DNA from: QHWK01 sp035315685
Lineage (GTDB): Bacteria > Acidobacteriota > Vicinamibacteria > Vicinamibacterales > CAVVIG01
DNA: 59,493 nt
Assembly (NCBI GenBank): GCA_035315685.1
Contig: DATFXR010000366.1
Location: 1 to 59,493, forward strand
Direction: 5' to 3'
Part shown: piece by piece, positions 55,635 to 59,493 of the stretch
Layout of the letters: the number at the start of each line of letters is the position of its first letter
Position numbering within the stretch: position 1 is the first letter of the stretch
The notes under the pieces: model-generated
Databases searched by the model: none
What the model was told of the DNA's origin: nothing
What the model saw: only the letters and a program-made list of their open reading frames with translations
Program-made: the position numbers and the translations under genes

Positions 55635-56297
55635 ATGAGCACACTGACGTACGAGAAGGCGATGACTGCGCTCCTCGTGATCGACCCGTACAACGACTTC
55701 ATCTCCGAGGGCGGAAAGCTGTGGGAACGCGTGAAGAAGGTCGCCGAAGCCAACAACTGCGTCCCTCATATGTTGCAGGTCCTGAATGCGGCGCGGGACG
55801 CGGGATTGCGCGTGTTCTATGCAGTCCATCATCGATACCGTCCGGGCGACTACGAGACCTGGAAGTACATCGCGCCTGTGCAGAAAGCCGCGTGGTTGCA
55901 CAAGACCTTCGAGTTCGGGACGTGGGGCGGCGAGCTCCGCCGCGAATTCACACCGCAGCCAGGAGATGTTGTTGCCCTCGAGCATTGGTGTTCGAGCGGG
56001 TTCGCCAACACTGACCTGGACCTCCAGCTCAAGAAGCATGGCATCCACAAGCTGATCGTCATCGGGCTGATCGCACACACGTGCGTGGAAGCGACCGTTC
56101 GTTTTGCCGCGGAACTTGGCTACGAGGTCACACTCGTGAAAGACGCGACGGCAGATTACTCGGATGAAGAGATGCACGCCGCTCTCGACGTCAACATTCC
56201 AAACTACGCCAGTGCCGTCGTCACGACCGATGAAATCATCGACACGATCCTTTCGCCGTCTGCGGCGGAAGAAAGTGCCTCGGTACTGAATCGGTAG
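55635..56297 (+). CDS. Cysteine hydrolase (isochorismatase family)
   Basis: 220 residues from the ATG at 55635, with GAGGAGAG upstream. Isochorismatase-fold landmarks are ALLVIDPYNDFISEGGKLW (Asp17), DLDLQLKKHGIHKLIVIGLI, and the nucleophile Cys150 in AHTCVEATVRFAAELGYEV, followed by KDATADYSDEEMHAAL. The usual catalytic Lys strand (KxRxSAF) reads LEHWCSSGF here, so the Lys is not evident and the chemistry may differ. Members hydrolyse amides or vinyl ethers. It probably ends the epoxide hydrolase operon, as a nested hairpin follows. Confidence 0.85.
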   Translation: MSTLTYEKAMTALLVIDPYNDFISEGGKLWERVKKVAEANNCVPHMLQVLNAARDAGLRVFYAVHHRYRPGDYETWKYIAPVQKAAWLHKTFEFGTWGGELRREFTPQPGDVVALEHWCSSGFANTDLDLQLKKHGIHKLIVIGLIAHTCVEATVRFAAELGYEVTLVKDATADYSDEEMHAALDVNIPNYASAVVTTDEIIDTILSPSAAEESASVLNR

Positions 56298-56312
56298 CTG
56301 CTGGTCCCTTCC

Positions 56313-56348
56313 CCCTGGTCGACGGTTGACACCGTCTTGTAGCCAGGG
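56313..56348 (+). terminator. Nested hairpin after the cysteine hydrolase gene
   Basis: Inner stem GACGGT-TGAC-ACCGTC (56321-56336) is perfect and followed by TTGT. Outer stem CCCTGG (56313-56318) pairs with CCAGGG (56343-56348). It starts 16 nt after the stop codon and probably ends the operon. Confidence 0.5.
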
Positions 56349-56481
56349 ACGAACCGCCCATTCTTCATGCGTCTTCGTGGTGCCGTGGTCGCGGCACTTG
56401 ACCTGTTCGCGAGCACGGCGCATCATGACCGGCGTTTTCCCCGATCCATCCTCGAACCAACGCGCATGAGAGCGAGGCCTT

Positions 56482-58596
56482 ATGACGCCGCGCCGGATTC
56501 CACTGCTCGGCTCGTCTCTCGCAATCCTCCTTGTCGTATTCGCGGCAACGCACGGCCGACTATCCGGGCAGGCCGGCACGCCCACACGCGAATGGCGGAC
56601 GTGGGGCGGCGATCTCGCCAACACCAAGTACTCGCCGCTCGAGCAGATCAACAAGGACAACTTCAACAAGCTGGAAGTGGCGTGGCGCTTCAAGACCGAT
56701 GCCCTGGGCCCACGTCCGGAATTCAATTATGAAACGACGCCGTTGATGGTGAACGGCGTCGTCTTTGCGACGGCGGGCACTCGGCGATCCGTCGTGGCCC
56801 TCGACGCCGCGACCGGCGAATTGCTGTGGATGCACCGCGAAGACGAAGGTGCGCGTGGCGATGCGGCCCCGCGCAAACTCTCGGGTCGCGGGCTGGCGTA
56901 CTGGTCCGACGCCAGAGAGCAGCGGGTGATCTACGTGACGCCGGGATACCGTCTTGTCGCGCTCGACGCGAAGACGGGAATTCCTGTGCCTGGCTTCGGC
57001 AAGAGCGGCACTGTCGACTTGAAGCTTGACGACGATCAGGACATGGACCTGGTCACCGGCGAGGTCGGCCTGCACGCCGCGCCCACGGTGGCCAAAGACA
57101 TCATTATCGTCGGCGCCGCACATCTGCCCGGCGGCGTGCCGAAGAGCCGGAGAAACGAGAAAGGCTATGTGCGCGCATTCGACGTGCGCACCGGTAAGCG
57201 CTTGTGGATCTTTCACACGATTCCGCAGGCGGGCGAGTTTGGCAACGACACGTGGGAAAAGGACTCGTGGTCATACACAGGGAACACCGGCGTGTGGGGA
57301 CAGATCACCGTCGACGAGGAGCTCGACACCGTCTATCTCCCGGTGGAGATGCCGACCGGTGATTACTACGGCGGCCATCGTCCTGGGGCGGGGTTGTTCG
57401 GCGAGACGCTGGTTGCGCTCGATCTGAGAACCGGCAAGCGGAAGTGGCATTTCCAGCTCGTGCATCACGGGATCTGGGACAACGATATCCCATCGCCGCC
57501 GATTCTCGCGGACATCGTCGTCAATGGGAAGTCAATCAAGGCGGTTGCGCAGCCGACGAAGCAGGCTTGGCTGTACGTCTTCGATCGCGTCACCGGGCAG
57601 CCGGTGTGGCCGATCGAGGAGCGACCGGTTCCGAAGGGCGACGTGCCCGGAGAGTGGTACTCACCGACGCAGCCGTTTCCGACCAAACCGCCCGCGTACG
57701 ATCTTCAGGGCTTCTCGGTCAACGATCTGATCGACTTCACGCCGGAGCTCAGAGCCGAAGCCGTCCAGCTGGTGTCGCGTTACAAGCTCGGACCCATCTT
57801 CACGCCGCCGGTCGTCAGCACGTGGCCGGCGCCGCTGGCGACGCTGCTGCCTGCTACGGCGGCAGGAGGATCCAATTGGGAAGGCGGCTCGTTCGATCCG
57901 GAAACAAAAATCGCGTACCTCCATTCGACGACGACGGTGTCGTCGCTCGGGTTGGTGAAATCGGATGGCAAGCGGTCCGATATGGACTACGTCGCTGGCA
58001 CGGCCCGCGATCCCAATGCGCCATCTAACGCTCCCCCCGGGCAGGGCCGAGGCGCTGGTAGTGGATCGGCTGCGGACGGACAAGGACGCGGCGCCTCTGG
58101 CGCGGCGACTGCCCAGGGCCCTGCGCCGGCCAACGCGGCGCCGGCCGGCGATGGCGGCGGCGGCGGTCTGTCGGTTCGAGGTCTGCCGCTCGCGAAGCCG
58201 CCGTACGCACGCATCACCGCGATCGATCTCAACAAGGGTGAGATTCTGTGGTCGGTTGCGCACGGTGAAACACCCGACAACATCAAGAATCACCCGGCGC
58301 TCAAAGGCGTGAACATCCCGCGGACGGGGCGGCCCGGGCGCAACGGGACGCTGATCACCAGGACGCTCGTGATATGTGGCGAGGGAGGATTCTTTACGAC
58401 GCCGAACGGTCAGCGTGGCGCGATGCTTCGCGCCTACGACAAGATGACGGGCGCGGACGCCGGCGCCGTGTATATGCCGGCCCCTCAAACCGGTGGGCCG
58501 ATGACTTACATGGTGGGCGGTAAGCAGTACGTCGTCGTGTCGATTGCCGGCGGGAATTACTCGGCGGAGCTGGTCGCGTTCAGGTTGCCCGGATAG
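56482..58596 (+). CDS. PQQ-dependent dehydrogenase (quinoprotein, glucose/alcohol dehydrogenase-like)
   Basis: 704 residues. The signal peptide (LLGSSLAILLVVFAATHGRL) ends near SGQAG. PQQ beta-propeller features are REWRTWGGDLANTKYSPLEQ, then GRGLAYWSDAREQRVIYVTP, WIFHTIPQAGEFGNDTWEKD, FQLVHHGIWDNDIPSPPILA and GLSVRGLPLAKPPYARITAI. An insert at about 515-565 is Gly/Ala/Gln-rich and low in complexity, often seen in acidobacterial members. No CxxCH haem domain or multi-helix anchor is present, so it is a soluble periplasmic quinoprotein passing electrons to an external carrier. The start ATG is preceded by GAGAGCGAGG. Confidence 0.9.
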   Translation: MTPRRIPLLGSSLAILLVVFAATHGRLSGQAGTPTREWRTWGGDLANTKYSPLEQINKDNFNKLEVAWRFKTDALGPRPEFNYETTPLMVNGVVFATAGTRRSVVALDAATGELLWMHREDEGARGDAAPRKLSGRGLAYWSDAREQRVIYVTPGYRLVALDAKTGIPVPGFGKSGTVDLKLDDDQDMDLVTGEVGLHAAPTVAKDIIIVGAAHLPGGVPKSRRNEKGYVRAFDVRTGKRLWIFHTIPQAGEFGNDTWEKDSWSYTGNTGVWGQITVDEELDTVYLPVEMPTGDYYGGHRPGAGLFGETLVALDLRTGKRKWHFQLVHHGIWDNDIPSPPILADIVVNGKSIKAVAQPTKQAWLYVFDRVTGQPVWPIEERPVPKGDVPGEWYSPTQPFPTKPPAYDLQGFSVNDLIDFTPELRAEAVQLVSRYKLGPIFTPPVVSTWPAPLATLLPATAAGGSNWEGGSFDPETKIAYLHSTTTVSSLGLVKSDGKRSDMDYVAGTARDPNAPSNAPPGQGRGAGSGSAADGQGRGASGAATAQGPAPANAAPAGDGGGGGLSVRGLPLAKPPYARITAIDLNKGEILWSVAHGETPDNIKNHPALKGVNIPRTGRPGRNGTLITRTLVICGEGGFFTTPNGQRGAMLRAYDKMTGADAGAVYMPAPQTGGPMTYMVGGKQYVVVSIAGGNYSAELVAFRLPG

Positions 58597-59188
58597 GGGC
58601 GTGCCTCGGAAACGTGATCGCCAATCTCGAGCAAACAGCGGATTGTAGGGGGAATTCGATCGAGGCACCGGTTGAACGCGACGGCACATTCACCATCGTG
58701 AACGGTAGAAACGGCTTCAGCAAAACCTACGCGGCCCGGTCATCTGATGGCGCGATCCATTGCTCCGTAACGCCAACCAAGTTTTTATTCCGTTCCCCTG
58801 ATGATTTTCTTCGTTCAGTCTTATCCTGTGCGCCGTGTTCGTTGCGCGGCGCGCCTTGTCTGGCGTCCCGTGCGGCCAGTTCTGAGGCCGCGCGCACGCT
58901 GCACATACTGCGGCCGCCGATGAGCTCGGGCGTCATGTCGCCCCCAGGGCAGTTCCGGTCGACTCGAGGTCCGCGACTCGCTCCGATCGCTCAGCTACGT
59001 CGGACCCGCCAGGCGTTAACGGAATCAAGAAATCGTTAAGCCCCGCCGTCAAAACCGGTAGACGGCGGGGCGGACCTGTCGGATACTCCACCCATCATTT
59101 CGTAGTCGTCCACGCACTTTTCGGCGCCCCGGCGTTTGGGTCCCCGTTCGGCGGCGAATCGTCGTCGTCTCTCGGAAAGGATGGTGGA
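58597..59188. other. Intergenic region before the last TonB receptor
   Basis: About 590 bp without an intact gene. One frame at 58644-58739 reads CRGNSIEAPVERDGTFTIVN then GRNGFSKTYAAR, a beta-rich stretch that could be the worn C-terminal end of a secreted enzyme, though the frame runs on without a stop. The rest has locally lower GC around 58780-58820 and no recognisable promoter of the recurrent type. Confidence 0.4.
59041..59070 (+). promoter_or_regulatory. Perfect 10-bp hairpin upstream of the receptor gene
   Basis: CCCCGCCGTC and GACGGCGGGG enclose a 10-nt loop (AAAACCGGTA). No T-run follows in either direction, so it is not a standard terminator. It lies about 120 bp before the receptor start and could be a leader structure or end an upstream transcript. 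Confidence 0.5.
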
Positions 59189-59493
59189 ATGGCTACTCAC
59201 GTCGCGCGAAGCCCACGCGGATGGGCACGTCTGGCCGTCTTGTTCCTCGTTCTCACCCCTGCAGCGGCCCATGCTCAAAGCACTCTGACGGGCGTCGCTC
59301 GGGACACGTCGGGCGCCGTCCTGCCCGGCGTCACCGTCGAAGCCGCAAGTCCGGTGCTGATCGAGAAGACGCGCTCCGCCGTCACCGACAGTACCGGCAG
59401 CTACCGCATCGTCGATCTCAGGCCCGGCGTTTACACGCTCACCTTCACGCTGGCCGGATTCTCAATCGTGAAACGGGAGAACATCGAGCTGCC
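59189..59493 (+). CDS. TonB-dependent receptor N-terminus, copy 3 (3' truncated by window edge)
   Basis: 101 codons are visible from the ATG at 59189, with AAAGGA upstream; an out-of-frame ATG at 59181 is not used. The signal peptide (ARLAVLFLVLTPAAAHAQ) is followed by the carboxypeptidase-regulatory-like fold (STLTGVARDTSGAVLPGVTV, DSTGSYRIVDLRPGVYTLTF, LAGFSIVKRENIEL). This is the same domain start as in the receptors at 4.75 and 12.9 kb. The plug and barrel lie outside the window. Confidence 0.9.
   Translation, partial: MATHVARSPRGWARLAVLFLVLTPAAAHAQSTLTGVARDTSGAVLPGVTVEAASPVLIEKTRSAVTDSTGSYRIVDLRPGVYTLTFTLAGFSIVKRENIEL

Noticed and set aside
56204..56726. Minus-strand frame with MKNGRFVPGYKTVSTVDQG near 56.4 kb
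   Set aside because: Looked briefly like a transposase fragment, but no conserved catalytic motif or inverted repeats could be found.
1..59493. tRNA, rRNA and riboswitch candidates
   Set aside because: No cloverleaf with a TTC-arm consensus, no rRNA core sequence and no recognisable riboswitch core were seen in the intergenic regions.

Overview
The window is 59.5 kb of GC-rich, gene-dense bacterial DNA, most likely from an Acidobacteriota chromosome (Vicinamibacteria-like). This is inferred from gene content: very large TonB-dependent receptors with an N-terminal carboxypeptidase-regulatory-like domain, several periplasmic beta-propeller (Reg_prop/Y_Y_Y) histidine kinases, a PQQ dehydrogenase with a Gly/Ala/Gln-rich insert, and FixJ-type regulators. 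No rRNA, tRNA, CRISPR array or intact mobile element was seen.

Layout. 1-3.9 kb: end of a LolD/MacB-like ABC ATPase, its FtsX permease, a LolA-like periplasmic protein and an outer-membrane barrel, tightly overlapping. 3.9-4.75 kb: intergenic DNA with an integrase relic. 4.75-21.75 kb: two receptor-kinase units (receptor + kinase; receptor + kinase + kinase), separated by relics, an NTF2-like gene and a cytochrome P460 gene. 21.75-28.6 kb: a minus-strand signalling block with two copies of a FixJ-type regulator plus single-domain receiver, a Dps-like gene between them, a four-PAS histidine kinase and a receiver-less sigma54 activator. 28.6-36.3 kb: small redox and VOC genes, a GH16-like lipoprotein with a fourth propeller kinase, a DipZ-like thioredoxin-fold protein and several relics. 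36.4-43.5 kb: a six-gene envelope operon (Omp85-like barrel, uncharacterised protein, metallophosphoesterase, NhaA-like antiporter, ABC exporter, phospholipase D-like protein). 43.6-49.3 kb: a complete RND efflux triplet. 49.4-58.6 kb: alpha/beta hydrolase, cNMP-thioredoxin-reductase-like fusion, enoyl-CoA hydratase, epoxide hydrolase, SRPBCC-like protein, cysteine hydrolase and PQQ dehydrogenase. The window ends inside a third TonB receptor.

The main observation is a recurrent promoter-like element, 17 copies in both orientations between 12.0 and 53.5 kb. It has an inverted repeat close to ACGTATCG-N-CGATACGT, then TCGTCTGATRGA. In most copies a -10-like hexamer lies 17 or 18 bp after the -35-like TRGAnC. 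Where the inverted repeat is well preserved, its centre lies exactly 17 bp before the first base of the -35. It precedes the Dps gene, the PAS kinase/receiver/FixJ operon, the sigma54 activator, the envelope operon, the RND operon, the redox fusion, the epoxide hydrolase and others, so these look like one regulon that includes its own regulators. The FixJ-type proteins are the best candidate binders; this is inference.

A second theme is gene loss by internal deletion. There are two epoxide hydrolase relics beside one intact copy, an LLM flavin oxidoreductase reduced to its two ends, a molybdopterin oxidoreductase tail, an integrase tail, and a kinase missing about 85 residues between propeller and transmembrane segment. 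Several relics still carry the shared promoter.
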